64,000 nucleotides of DNA from contig NZ_CP108549.1 of NCBI RefSeq assembly GCF_036010325.1, forward strand, positions 806,001 through 870,000, in the 5' to 3' direction. The translations under genes were made by a program, and so were the position numbers. The DNA comes from Streptomyces sp. NBC_01210. Its GTDB lineage: Bacteria; Actinomycetota; Actinomycetes; Streptomycetales; Streptomycetaceae. The notes beneath the pieces were generated by a model. It was not told the DNA's origin. It saw nothing but the letters and a program-made list of their open reading frames with translations, and did no database searches. Of the stretch, positions 27,497 through 37,043 are shown in pieces; within the stretch, counting starts at the first letter, position 1; the number at the start of each line of letters is the position of its first letter.

Positions 27497-30400
27497 GTGG
27501 CACCTGCGGCTGCGGCTGCGCCGGACATGACGAACGCTACGCACCCAAGGCCCTGTACAACGCGCCGGGCCACACTGCCCTGAACCACCGGGTGGGCGAG
27601 TACGGCTCGTTCCTGGCGGCCATGCTCGACCGTCTCGCCTCCCCCGCCTATCCGGCGCTGCGCGGGCTGACCGTCCGCACCCCGGACGACCCGTCGATCG
27701 GCCTGCTGGACTCGTGGGCGGTCGTCGGCGACCTGCTCACCTTCCACTCCGAGCGCATCGCCGACGAGGGCTATCTGCGTACCGCCAACGAACACCGCTC
27801 ACTGGCGCTGCTCGGGCGGCTGGTGGGACACCGGCCACGGCCCGGTATCGCGGCCGACACGCATCTCGCGTACACGCTGGACCGGGATCCGCGGGCCGAG
27901 GACGTACCGGTGCTGATTCCGCGCGGTGCGCGCAGCAACAGCGTGCCCACCACCTCCGACGAGGAGTCGCAGGCCTTCGAGACCAGTGAGGACCTGATCG
28001 CCCGCTGGGCGTGGAACGAGCCGGCGGTGCGTCGGCGCCGGCCTGCCCTGCTCACGCCCGACGATCTGCGCAAGCGGTCCGAGATCTTCGTCTCCGGCAC
28101 CGACACCTCGCTGCAGACCGGGGACAAGCTGCTGTTCGTCTTCGGCGGGGACCAAGAGGCGGGCGGGCAGCGGCTGTTGCTGCCGGTGGCGCGTATCCGG
28201 ATCGACCGGGACGACGAGGTGACGGCCATCGGGCTGCCGCAGTCCGCGCCGGCGTCGCTGACCGAGCTGGTGGCGGAGCTCCGCGAGTGGATCACCGAGG
28301 ACGAACGGGAGGTCGAGGAGGGCGAGGCGACGCCCGACAACCCCAACCCGCGTCCAGTCAGCATGATCATCGCGGAGTTCGACGCCCAGGTGCTGGCGCC
28401 GCTGCGCGCCGATCTGGACGGGATCAAGACCCCGGCACAGTTCACCCGGCGGCTTGCCGATCCGCATGACCGCCTCGCGGAGGCGCAGGCCGTCGCCGCT
28501 CCGTACGAGGAAGTCGCCGCCTGGTTCGAGCAGTTGGAGGCGGTGGTCGGTGAGCTGAGGGAGCGGGCAGCCGATCTGGAGCCCTCGCAGCCTGTCACTC
28601 CCACATCGGCCGCTGTGGCGCACTCTCCGGCCATGCGGGCGCTCGGCGCCGTCCTGCCGGCGCTGCGCACCCGGGTCGTACGTCCGCCGTCCGGCGCCCG
28701 CGCGCTGTCGCACGATCCGGGCCGGTACTTCACGCCCGGCTCCGACCTCGGCGCGCAGCTGCTGTCCGCGCTGGATCCGAGGGTCGCCGACGGGATGTAC
28801 GCGGCGTGGCGGCAGGCCGCTCCGGCCGTGCCCGCCCTGCTGCGCGAACTGCAGTCGATGCGCGTGACCGCGGCGCCCTTCGGGGCGACGGCGCCGCTCA
28901 AGCCCGTACAGGACGAGCGTGGCCGGGTCATCCGGCAGGTGGACTGGCCGCTCACCGGCTCCGCACTGACCACCATGCGGGTCGTGTTCGACACGGCGGG
29001 CCGGGTGCCGGTGCGCGCGGAGTTCCAGCACACCGAGACGGGCGACTCGGTGCAGCGGTCGGAGAATCTGCCCGGCGGGATCACGTTCGGCCTCGGGCCC
29101 GGCCGGGTCTCGCTGCAGACCCGTGCGGGTCAGGACCACGATCTGAGCTGGCTGACCAGGCGCCCTGCGGACTCCCAGGAGCCTGGTGTGACCGCCCAGT
29201 TCTTCTCCGGGCTTCCCGAGCGGACCGTCTTCGTGTCCCGCCCTGCCGAGGACGGGCGAGTGCATGTGGCCGTGCACAACGGCGAACCGGTCAACTGGCT
29301 GCTGTCGCCCGGCGAGCACAAGCAGGTCACCCACGGCGGGTTCGAGGTGACCGTGCGGTACACGGTCGGCACCGAGCCGGCGAATGTCGAGGTCGGCATT
29401 GCGACCGTACCGGAGCAGGCGAACCGTCGTGTCCTGCCGCTCGACTCCGTGCAGGACGGGATCACCGTCGGCAGCTGGGTCGCGATCGAGCGCCCCCGTA
29501 AGGGCGCGGCTGATCCGGACGGGATCCCGGGTGACAGCAAGCTCGCCTTCGTGACCACCCGGGTCACCTCGGTGCGCACCGCCGCGTACACCAACTACGG
29601 CATCACGGGGCGCGGCAGCGAGCTCACGCTCGCCGATCCGTGGCTCGACGAGCACGACGTCCTGCTCTCGGCGATCCGTGACACCACCGTGCACGCGGGC
29701 GGTGTGGCGCTGCGCCCGGCCGACGAGCCGCTGGGCGAGGATGTGCACGGCAATGAGCTCGAACTGGCCGAGCTGTACGACGGGTTGCGGCCCGGACGCC
29801 ATCTGGTGGTGTCGGGCGAGCGCACCCACATCCCGAACACGGCCGGCCTGCGTGGCACGGAACTGGCGGTGATCGCTTCGGTGGAGCAGCAGCTCGACCC
29901 GCAGTTGCCCGGCGACCATGTCCATACGAAGCTGACGCTCACCACGGACCTGGCCTATCGCTACCGCCGTGACACGGTCCGCATCCAGGGCAATGTGGTG
30001 CCCGCGACGCACGGCGAGAGCCGGGACGAGCCGATCGGCAGCGGCGACGCCGACCGGACCAACCAGACGTTCACGCTGTGGCAGTCGCCGCTGACTTGGC
30101 TGCCTGCCGACAACCCGCTGGGGGCGACTCCGACCCTGGAGGTGCGCGTGGACGGGCTGTTGTGGCATGCGGTGGACAGCCTGGCCGGACACCGACCGCG
30201 TGAGCGGGTCTATGTCTCCGGGACGGCCGGGGACGGGCGTACCACGGTGGTCTTCGGCGACGGTGTGCACGGCGCGCGGCTGCCCACCGGACACGAGAAC
30301 GTCCGGGCCCGGTACCGCTTCGGCACCGGAAAGGCAGCCAACGTCCGGGCGGAGCGCATCACTCAGGCGATCACCAGGCCGCTGGGCGTCACCGCGGTCA

Positions 30401-31251
30401 CCAATCCGCAGCCCGCCACGGGCGGTGCGGACGCCGACGGTCCCGGCCTGACCCGGCGCACGATCCCGCTCGCGGTGTCCGCGCTCGACCGGCTCGTGTC
30501 CGTCACGGACTACGAGGACTTCGCTCGTTCGCGGGCGGGCATCGGCCGGGCAGCGGCACGCGAGATATTCGACGGAAGGCGGCGCGTGCTGCATGTGACC
30601 GTCGCCGGAGTGGACGACATCGCGATTGCCGACGACTCCGAGGTGCTGCGTGCGCTGCGCTCCTCGCTCGCCGAGTACGGAGACTCGCGGCTTCCGGTCC
30701 GGGTCGATGTGCGCGAGCTGGTGCTGCTGCTGCTCGCGGCGAAGGTGAAGGTCGCCCGCGACCACACCTGGGCGGTGGTCGAGCCGAGGCTGCGGCAGGC
30801 GCTGCTGCGTGAATTCGGCAGCGGGCGACGGGAGTTGGGCCGTCCCGCACTGCTGTCCGACGTCCTGGCGACGGCCCACTCGGTGCCCGGTGTGGACTAT
30901 GTCGACGTGGACGTCTTCACGGGGGTGCCGGCGTCCGTCACTGCTGACGGGCTGACCGGGCTCGCGGAAGCCCTCACCGAGCCGCGGACCGCGGTCGGGG
31001 CCCGGCTCGCCGAGTACGACGAGGACGTGCACCGGGTCACCGCCGAGGCCGGCGAGACGCTCACCGAGATCGCCGCCGGATACGGCATTTCGCTCGCCGA
31101 ACTGCTGCGTCTGAACCCGGACATCACCGATACCCGGCGGCTCGGGAAGGGACGGGCGGTGTGCGTCTTCCGAGGCATCCGGCCGGCCCAGCTCGCCCTG
31201 TTGTCACCGCATGTCGCGGACACGCTGATTCTCACGGAGGTCACCGCATGA
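27493..31251 (+). CDS. eCIS putative baseplate assembly protein with C-terminal LysM (Afp12-like)
   Basis: A 1252-residue protein, starting with a cysteine-rich MSGTCGCGCAGHD. It has GLLDSWAVVGDLLTFHSERIADEGYL near residue 75, and VFGDGVHGARLPTG near 920 with YRFGTGKAANVRAE after it, so it is a second baseplate-J-like wedge protein. A LysM module (AGETLTEIAAGYGISLAELL, then NPDI) lies at about 1180-1225. The GTG/ATG context and ATGA overlap set the start; an extension to 27145 overlaps the previous gene and is rejected. LysM may anchor the baseplate to the hub or to peptidoglycan. Confidence 0.87.
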   Translation: MSGTCGCGCAGHDERYAPKALYNAPGHTALNHRVGEYGSFLAAMLDRLASPAYPALRGLTVRTPDDPSIGLLDSWAVVGDLLTFHSERIADEGYLRTANEHRSLALLGRLVGHRPRPGIAADTHLAYTLDRDPRAEDVPVLIPRGARSNSVPTTSDEESQAFETSEDLIARWAWNEPAVRRRRPALLTPDDLRKRSEIFVSGTDTSLQTGDKLLFVFGGDQEAGGQRLLLPVARIRIDRDDEVTAIGLPQSAPASLTELVAELREWITEDEREVEEGEATPDNPNPRPVSMIIAEFDAQVLAPLRADLDGIKTPAQFTRRLADPHDRLAEAQAVAAPYEEVAAWFEQLEAVVGELRERAADLEPSQPVTPTSAAVAHSPAMRALGAVLPALRTRVVRPPSGARALSHDPGRYFTPGSDLGAQLLSALDPRVADGMYAAWRQAAPAVPALLRELQSMRVTAAPFGATAPLKPVQDERGRVIRQVDWPLTGSALTTMRVVFDTAGRVPVRAEFQHTETGDSVQRSENLPGGITFGLGPGRVSLQTRAGQDHDLSWLTRRPADSQEPGVTAQFFSGLPERTVFVSRPAEDGRVHVAVHNGEPVNWLLSPGEHKQVTHGGFEVTVRYTVGTEPANVEVGIATVPEQANRRVLPLDSVQDGITVGSWVAIERPRKGAADPDGIPGDSKLAFVTTRVTSVRTAAYTNYGITGRGSELTLADPWLDEHDVLLSAIRDTTVHAGGVALRPADEPLGEDVHGNELELAELYDGLRPGRHLVVSGERTHIPNTAGLRGTELAVIASVEQQLDPQLPGDHVHTKLTLTTDLAYRYRRDTVRIQGNVVPATHGESRDEPIGSGDADRTNQTFTLWQSPLTWLPADNPLGATPTLEVRVDGLLWHAVDSLAGHRPRERVYVSGTAGDGRTTVVFGDGVHGARLPTGHENVRARYRFGTGKAANVRAERITQAITRPLGVTAVTNPQPATGGADADGPGLTRRTIPLAVSALDRLVSVTDYEDFARSRAGIGRAAAREIFDGRRRVLHVTVAGVDDIAIADDSEVLRALRSSLAEYGDSRLPVRVDVRELVLLLLAAKVKVARDHTWAVVEPRLRQALLREFGSGRRELGRPALLSDVLATAHSVPGVDYVDVDVFTGVPASVTADGLTGLAEALTEPRTAVGARLAEYDEDVHRVTAEAGETLTEIAAGYGISLAELLRLNPDITDTRRLGKGRAVCVFRGIRPAQLALLSPHVADTLILTEVTA

Positions 31252-33443
31252 GCAGGGAACCGGACGGGCTCGCGAAGCTGCTCCCGCAGTGGCACCGTCT
31301 GCGGGACGCCGATGGCGGTGAGCCGCTGCGCGCACTGCTGGCGGTGATCGCCGAGCAGGCCGACCTGGTGCGGGACGGCGTCGAGCAGAACTACGAGGAC
31401 TGGTTCGTGGAAACCGCGGCGCCCTGGGTGCTGCCGTATCTCGGCGATCTGGTCGGCTACAAACCACTGCCGGGCTACGAACGCGTGCAGGCGAAGGGGC
31501 TTCAGGGTGAGGACGGAGACGAATCGCGCGGCCGTCTCGCCGAGGCTCTCGCGCCGCGTCGCGATGTCGCCGCGACCGTCGCCAACCGGCGGCGCAAGGG
31601 CACTCTCGCGCTGCTGGAGGAGCTGGCCGAGGAGGTCTCCGGGTGGCCTTCGCGGGCCGTGGAGTTCTCCCGGCTCGTCTCCCACCAGCAGCCGGTCAAG
31701 CTGTACGGATCGGGGACCGAGGCCGTCAACGCGCGCCGGCTCGAGCGCGGACGGCTCGTCGACGTGCGGGAAGGGGCGGCGCTGGATCTGGCAGGCGGTC
31801 CCTTCGGTACGGTCGCGCAGACGGTGAATGTACGGCGGGCCGGTTCGGCGCGTACGCAGGGCGGCTACTCCCCGGCCGGGGTGGGGCTGTTCGTATGGCG
31901 GCTGAAGCCGTATCACGTGACCGGAGCGCCCGCGTACTGCGTCGACCGGGCCCGTAACCTCTACACCTTCTCGATTCTGGGCAATGACTCGCCGCTGGTG
32001 ACCAAGCCGGTGCCGGAGCCGTCGGCGACCCACATCGCGACGATCGACAATGTCCCCGCGTACATCCGGCGCAGGCAGCTCGCCGACCGGCTCGCGGACT
32101 ACTACGGGCCCGGCAAGAGCTTCACGATCCTGCGCGACGGGCAGGACGAGCCGATGCCGCTGTCGGACATCGTGGTGGCGGATCTGACGGACTGGCGCTA
32201 CCGCCCCAAGCGCGGGCAGGTGGCCGTCGACCCGGCGCTGGGTCGCATCGCCTTCGGCTCGCGCTCGGCGCCGCGGCAGGGCGTCTGGGTCACCTACCAC
32301 TACGCGTTCGGGGACGACTCGGGCGGCGGCGAGTACCCGCGCGACCGTGAGACGCCGGTGGCGGCGAAGCTGTATCAGGTCGGTCCGGGACATACGTATC
32401 AGCGGATCATGGACGCGTACAACGACTGGCGCACCGACCGGCGGGCGGGGCGCTGCGGGCCCGACGGCATCATCGAGATCACCCACAGCGGCGCCTACCA
32501 GGAGCAGCTGGACTTCGACCTGGATCCCGGCGACCGTCTGGAAGTGCGCGCGGCCGAGGGCACGCGGCCGGTGATCCGGCTGCTCGACTGGTACAGCAAC
32601 CGGCCCGACGCGCTCAACATCCGTGCGCAGGAGGAATGCGAGGGTGACGCACCGCGCATCGTGCTGGACGGTCTGCTGATCACCGGACGCGGACTCAATG
32701 TCACCGGGCCGGTCGGTGCTGTGGTGCTGCGGCACTGCACGCTCGTACCGGGCTGGTCGCTGGAGCCCCAGTGCGAGCCGCACTCCCCCGAGGAGCCGAG
32801 CCTGGTCCTGGACCGGACCACCGCGTGCGTGTCCATCGAGCGCAGCATCCTCGGCACCATCGAGGTGATCGGCGACGAGGTCAACCACGATCCGCTGCCC
32901 ATCCACATCCGGGACAGCATTCTGGACGCCACAGGACACGAGCTGCCGGCGTTGTCGGCGCCGGACTGCCGCCATGCGCACGCCGTGCTGCACGCGCACC
33001 GCACCACCGTCATCGGCGAGGTCCACACCCATGCGGTGGAGATCGCCGAGAACAGCGTCTTCACCGGGCGGATGCAGGTCGTCCGGCGGGGCATCGGCTG
33101 TATGCGGTTCTCGTATGTGCCGCCCCTCTCGCGCACTCCGCGCCGTCACCGCTGCCTGCCGGATCTGGTGGGCCGTGAGAACGCGCAGATGGTCCGGCCG
33201 CTGTTCACCAGTGAGCGGTACGGCACCCCCGCGTACGGGCAGTTGGCCGCGGGGTGCGCGCAAGCCCGGAGGTCTGAGGGTTGTCCCTCAGATAGTTGCT
33301 GCTGCGGGCGCGGTGCCGAGGACGGCTCCGAGATGGGCGCCTTCCACGATCTCTACCAGCCGCAGCGCGAGGACAGCCTGCGGGCCCGGCTCGCCGAGTA
33401 CACCCCGGCCGGTACCGACGCCGGGATCATCCCCGTCACCTGA
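31248..33443 (+). CDS. eCIS tail protein, P2-gpI-like start and beta-helix-like section
   Basis: A 731-residue protein. The first 100 residues (LLPQWHRLRDADGGEPLRAL, then YEDWFVETAAPWVLPYLGDLVGY) resemble the tail-protein domain found after baseplate-J genes. Residues about 410-640 contain successive short strands with turns (IVLDGLLITG, VVLRHCTLVP, CVSIERSILG, IHIRDSILD, VEIAENSVF), the pattern of a right-handed parallel beta-helix. Such helices occur in receptor-binding or spike proteins. A Cys-rich stretch (SDSCCCGRG) follows near 683. No fibre gene is present, so this could be the contact protein. Confidence 0.75.
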   Translation: MSREPDGLAKLLPQWHRLRDADGGEPLRALLAVIAEQADLVRDGVEQNYEDWFVETAAPWVLPYLGDLVGYKPLPGYERVQAKGLQGEDGDESRGRLAEALAPRRDVAATVANRRRKGTLALLEELAEEVSGWPSRAVEFSRLVSHQQPVKLYGSGTEAVNARRLERGRLVDVREGAALDLAGGPFGTVAQTVNVRRAGSARTQGGYSPAGVGLFVWRLKPYHVTGAPAYCVDRARNLYTFSILGNDSPLVTKPVPEPSATHIATIDNVPAYIRRRQLADRLADYYGPGKSFTILRDGQDEPMPLSDIVVADLTDWRYRPKRGQVAVDPALGRIAFGSRSAPRQGVWVTYHYAFGDDSGGGEYPRDRETPVAAKLYQVGPGHTYQRIMDAYNDWRTDRRAGRCGPDGIIEITHSGAYQEQLDFDLDPGDRLEVRAAEGTRPVIRLLDWYSNRPDALNIRAQEECEGDAPRIVLDGLLITGRGLNVTGPVGAVVLRHCTLVPGWSLEPQCEPHSPEEPSLVLDRTTACVSIERSILGTIEVIGDEVNHDPLPIHIRDSILDATGHELPALSAPDCRHAHAVLHAHRTTVIGEVHTHAVEIAENSVFTGRMQVVRRGIGCMRFSYVPPLSRTPRRHRCLPDLVGRENAQMVRPLFTSERYGTPAYGQLAAGCAQARRSEGCPSDSCCCGRGAEDGSEMGAFHDLYQPQREDSLRARLAEYTPAGTDAGIIPVT

Positions 33444-33456
33444 CACGACTTTTCAC

Positions 33457-33482
33457 CGACTGCCGAACGACGACTGCCGAAC
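33457..33482. repeat. short direct repeat between eCIS genes
   Basis: CGACTGCCGAAC occurs exactly at 33457-33468 and at 33471-33482, in the 60-base gap before the DUF6519 gene. Nothing more is visible; it may be a duplication without function. Confidence 0.6.
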
Positions 33483-33503
33483 TTCCGAGGGGGACCCCTT
33501 CCC

Positions 33504-35087
33504 ATGCACGCAGACATCTCCCGCATCACCTTCCGGCCGGACCGGCACTACTCGGCGGTGATCGCACAGCAGGGCCGAGTACAGCTGGACGCGGATGCCA
33601 ATGAGCAGGCCGCGATCCAGCTGGTCCAGGCTCGTACGACCGCTGCCGACCTGATCGGGCAGCACGGCGGCCCGCGCGGCGCCACCGGCTTCGCGCTGGG
33701 TTTCGTGGGCGGCGGCCGGGAACTTGACGATCTGTCCATCGGCGGCGGCCGTTACTACGTGGACGGCATCCTGCTGGATGCGGCACGTCCGCAGCCCGGA
33801 GCGCGGGTCGTCGACGACGGGCACACGGCCGAGGATGGCGACACGGACGCGCCCGCCGAGGCACAGCCGCCGGCCACCTGGACGTACTGGGACCAGCCGG
33901 ACGGTCACCGGGACCCGGAGCGCCCCGGTGACCGGCTGCCGACCCAGTTTCCGTATCTCGCCTATCTGAAGGTGTGGGAGCGCTCGGTCACCGCGGCAGA
34001 GGACCCGCTGCTGCGGGAGGTGGCGCTGGGTTCCGCGATGCCCGACACGGCGGCCCGGCTGAAGGTCGTCTGGCAGGTGCTGCCGCTGGCCGGCTCGCAG
34101 CTGGAGCTCGAGGACGGGGCGACCAAGGACCAGGCCCGCGCGGCGTTCGCGAAGTGGGCCGCGGCCCAGGCGCCGACCGCTCGGATGGCGGTGCGCAGCG
34201 AGCGTCCCGAGCACGCGGACGAGGACCCGTGCCTGGTGAAGCCGGACGCCCGGTACCGGGGCCAGGAGAACCAGATGTACCGGGTGGAGATCCACGAGGG
34301 CGGTGCGGCGAAGGACGCGACCTTCAAATGGTCCCGGGAGAACGGCTCGGTGACCTTCCCTGTCGACGAACTCGACGGCACATGGGTGGAGTTGGCCTCA
34401 CTCGGCAGTGACGACAAGCTCGATCTGAACGTAGGCGACCTGGTCGAGTTCGTGGACACCGCCTACACCAGCCGCGGTGAGCCGCTGCCGCTGCTGCGGG
34501 TGGAGGAGGTCGACCTGCCGGGCCGCCGGGTGCGGCTCTCCGGCGAGCCGGATCCTTCGGTCGGCAGGCGCCCCGGACTCCACCCGTTCCTGCGGCGCTG
34601 GGACCACCGGTCAGGTTCGTCCCGGCACACGAGTGGCGCCGGGCGTACGAAGCAGGGCGCATCGAAACTGCGCAACGGCGCGGTCCGGATCGAGGAGGGC
34701 GGCTGGCTGCCGCTGGAGGACGGGGTTCTCGTCTACTTCGAGCCGGGCAGGACGTATCGGCCCGGTGACTTCTGGACCGTTCCGGCGCGTACGGCGACGG
34801 GCGATGTCGAGTGGCCCACGGATGCGGCGCGCCGGCCGCTGCTGAGGGCCCCGGCCGGGATTCAGGTGCACTACGCGCCGTTGGCCTGGGTGCTGGGCGA
34901 AGGTTCGGTCGCCGATCTGCGGATGACGTTCGGGCCGCTGGCGGCCGTGATCCCGGCCGCGGACGAGGAGGCACTGGCGGCGGAGGCCTCGGCCGAGGCG
35001 GAGGCCGCGGCGGCCGAGACTGCTGCGGCGGCCGGTTCGGGCGCGCAGACGGCGGGGCAGGACGACGAGGGACAGCCCGAGAACTGA
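33504..35087 (+). CDS. eCIS-associated DUF6519 protein
   Basis: A 527-residue protein. Its opening RITFRPDRHYSAVIAQQGRVQLDADANEQ (shown only in part in other members) is the DUF6519 hallmark: F-x-x-H-Y-S then QQGRVQLDAD. A core with GGGRYYVDGILL and FKWSRENGSV follows. The last 50 residues are a low-complexity Ala/Glu tail. Members occur in eCIS loci; their function is not established and a baseplate-periphery role is inferred from position. The ATG follows GAGGGGG about 10 bases upstream. Confidence 0.8.
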   Translation: MHADISRITFRPDRHYSAVIAQQGRVQLDADANEQAAIQLVQARTTAADLIGQHGGPRGATGFALGFVGGGRELDDLSIGGGRYYVDGILLDAARPQPGARVVDDGHTAEDGDTDAPAEAQPPATWTYWDQPDGHRDPERPGDRLPTQFPYLAYLKVWERSVTAAEDPLLREVALGSAMPDTAARLKVVWQVLPLAGSQLELEDGATKDQARAAFAKWAAAQAPTARMAVRSERPEHADEDPCLVKPDARYRGQENQMYRVEIHEGGAAKDATFKWSRENGSVTFPVDELDGTWVELASLGSDDKLDLNVGDLVEFVDTAYTSRGEPLPLLRVEEVDLPGRRVRLSGEPDPSVGRRPGLHPFLRRWDHRSGSSRHTSGAGRTKQGASKLRNGAVRIEEGGWLPLEDGVLVYFEPGRTYRPGDFWTVPARTATGDVEWPTDAARRPLLRAPAGIQVHYAPLAWVLGEGSVADLRMTFGPLAAVIPAADEEALAAEASAEAEAAAAETAAAAGSGAQTAGQDDEGQPEN

Positions 35088-35113
35088 CGTACCAACCGGG
35101 AAGGAGCACCACG

Positions 35114-35998
35114 ATGGCAACGCCTCTGTCCGCCGACAAACTGCTCAAGGCCCTTCGCAACGAAGGGCTTCAGGTCGTCGAGCACCGTAGCTGGCGCACA
35201 CACAACCGCAACCACAAGGGTCCGTGGGGGCCCATGCACGGGGTGATGATCCATCACACCGTGACCGCTGGCACCCAGAACTCCGTGGACATCTGCTACG
35301 ACGGCCACTCGAGTCTGCCGGGGCCGCTGTGCCACGGGGTGATAGCCAAGGACGGCACCATCCACATGGTCGGCAACGGGCGCGCCAACCACGCCGGGCT
35401 CGGCGACGACGACGTCCTGCGCGCGGTGATCAACGAAACGGCGCTGCCCGGCGACAACGAGGCCAACACCGACGGCAATCGCTACTTCTACGGCTTCGAG
35501 TGCGTCAACCTCGGCAATGGCACGGACCCGTGGCCTGCGGCCCAGCTGGAGGCCATCGAGAAGGCGGCGGCCGCGATCTGCCGCGCGCACGGCTGGACGT
35601 ACCGGTCGGTGATCGGGCACAAGGAGTGGCAGCCGGGGAAGATCGACCCCCGCGGCTTCACGATGGACTCGATGCGCGGCCGGATCAAGGCGCGTCTGGC
35701 CGGTAAGCCGGGCGGCCCGACCAAGCCGCCGGCGCCGAAGCCCCCGGCGACGTTCGAGCCGTTCCCGGGCGCCGCGTTCTTCCAGGCCGGACGGCACAGT
35801 CCCATCATCACGGCGATGGGAAAGAGACTGGTGGCCGAGGGCTGCGGGCGGTACGAAGTGGGCCCGAGCCCGGACTGGTCGGAAGCGGACCGCAAGTCGT
35901 ACGCCGCATGGCAGCGCAAGCTGGGCTTCTCGGGGAGCGACGCCGACGGCATCCCGGGAAAGTCGAGCTGGGACAGACTCAAGGTGCCCAACGTCTGA
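35114..35998 (+). CDS. N-acetylmuramoyl-L-alanine amidase (Amidase_2/PGRP) with peptidoglycan-binding end
   Basis: A 294-residue protein. Residues about 30-190 are an amidase_2 domain: zinc-ligand MIHHTVT, NHAGL, and GHKEWQPGKIDPRGF, which carries the second His and the catalytic Lys region. A Pro/Lys linker and a C-terminal PG_binding-like segment (SYAAWQRKLGFSGSDADGIPGKSSW) follow. The family cuts the amide between muramic acid and the stem peptide. There is no signal peptide, as in phage endolysins, so it must act after lysis or be loaded by the particle. It is the last gene of the operon, preceded by AAGGAG. Confidence 0.88.
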   Translation: MATPLSADKLLKALRNEGLQVVEHRSWRTHNRNHKGPWGPMHGVMIHHTVTAGTQNSVDICYDGHSSLPGPLCHGVIAKDGTIHMVGNGRANHAGLGDDDVLRAVINETALPGDNEANTDGNRYFYGFECVNLGNGTDPWPAAQLEAIEKAAAAICRAHGWTYRSVIGHKEWQPGKIDPRGFTMDSMRGRIKARLAGKPGGPTKPPAPKPPATFEPFPGAAFFQAGRHSPIITAMGKRLVAEGCGRYEVGPSPDWSEADRKSYAAWQRKLGFSGSDADGIPGKSSWDRLKVPNV

Positions 35999-36017
35999 CC
36001 GCGCCCTGTACGACGTC

Positions 36018-36054
36018 GGCCGGACGGCTCTCCTTGGACGAGGGCCGCCCGGCC
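36018..36054 (+). terminator. hairpin ending the eCIS operon
   Basis: GGCCGGACGGC (36018-36028) pairs with GCCGCCCGGCC (36044-36054) with one mismatch in 11 and a 15-base loop, 20 bases after the amidase stop. There is no T-tract, which is usual for actinomycete terminators. Confidence 0.65.
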
Positions 36055-36110
36055 GCTGCGTGCCCTGTAGCGTTTCGCGCGAGGATGATCGGCTTCCGGC
36101 TGGAGGGCAT

Positions 36111-37043
36111 ATGGGCAAGGACGCGATCGTGGTCATCGGAGCCGGCGAGGTGCGTGCGGCCCTGCCCATGGCAGCGGCGATCACCGCGCTCCAGGACGCG
36201 CTGCGCAACGGGCTCGACCCGGAGGCCGATCCCGCCCGCACCGTGGTCCCGGTCGAGCATGGGCAGCTGCTGCTGATGCCGTCGCACTCCCGCCGCTACG
36301 CCGGCGTCAAGATCGCCACGGTGGCGCCGGGCAACCCCGCCATCGGGCTGCCTCGCATCCAGGGCAACTACCTGCTGCTGGACGCAGCGACGCTCGGCCC
36401 GCTGGCCGTTCTCGACGGAGTCGCGCTGACCGCCGTCCGTACCGCGGCAGTCTCGGCGGCCGCCGCCGATCTTCTCGCCGTACCGGACGCCGAGCGTCTC
36501 GTCGTCTTCGGCACCGGACCGCAGGCGCACAGTCATATCGAGGCGCTGCGTGCTGTCCGTCCGGTCCGGCACATCACAGTGGTCGGCCGCGACCTCGACC
36601 GGCTCGCCGGCTTCCTTCAGCAGTACGGGGATTCGGATCCTGTGGTGGAAGCGGGCACGGCGGACGCGGTGTCGCAGGCGGATCTGGTCGCCTGCTGCAC
36701 CACCGCGCGCACTCCGCTGTTCGACGGGTCGGCCCTGTCCGCGCACGCGACCGTCGTCGCTGTCGGCTCCCACGAACCTGATGCCCGCGAGGTCGATGAC
36801 GAGACGGTGTGCCGCTCGACGGTGGTCGTCGAGGCGCGGGGCGCGGCACTGCACGAGGCGGGCGACGTCATTCTGGCCATCGGCTCCGGAGCGCTGGAAG
36901 CCGATTCCCTCGTCGGCCTCGCGGACCTCGCCCGCGGCACTGTCACGACCGAAGCGTCCCGCCCCCGGCTCTTCAAGAGCGTCGGCATGGCCTGGGAGGA
37001 TCTGGTTGTCGCCGGTGTCGCCTACGAGGCGCACATCGGCTAG
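36111..37043 (+). CDS. ornithine cyclodeaminase / mu-crystallin family protein
   Basis: A 310-residue NAD(P)-binding protein. It has KIATVAPGNP and LDGVALTAVRTAAVSA in the first half, the Rossmann motif VVFGTGPQAHSHIEAL near residue 130, then VVAVGSHEPDAREVD. The family includes ornithine cyclodeaminase and ketimine or alanine dehydrogenases; the substrate cannot be fixed. GGAGG lies 5 bases before the ATG. It is transcribed separately from the eCIS operon and converges on the NACHT gene. No partner suggests siderophore or opine synthesis. Confidence 0.85.
   Translation: MGKDAIVVIGAGEVRAALPMAAAITALQDALRNGLDPEADPARTVVPVEHGQLLLMPSHSRRYAGVKIATVAPGNPAIGLPRIQGNYLLLDAATLGPLAVLDGVALTAVRTAAVSAAAADLLAVPDAERLVVFGTGPQAHSHIEALRAVRPVRHITVVGRDLDRLAGFLQQYGDSDPVVEAGTADAVSQADLVACCTTARTPLFDGSALSAHATVVAVGSHEPDAREVDDETVCRSTVVVEARGAALHEAGDVILAIGSGALEADSLVGLADLARGTVTTEASRPRLFKSVGMAWEDLVVAGVAYEAHIG

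Noticed and set aside
24269..27544. 1091-residue minus-strand frame
   Set aside because: It mirrors the wedge gene at 24329; in GC-rich DNA the antisense frame is often open. The plus-strand product has clear baseplate motifs.
27799..31032. 1077-residue minus-strand frame
   Set aside because: Antisense shadow of the baseplate gene at 27493; Arg/Gly/His-rich composition typical of shadows.
5023..35998. Prophage
   Set aside because: No integrase, capsid, portal or terminase genes; DUF4157, DUF4255 and AAA+ genes identify an injection system instead.
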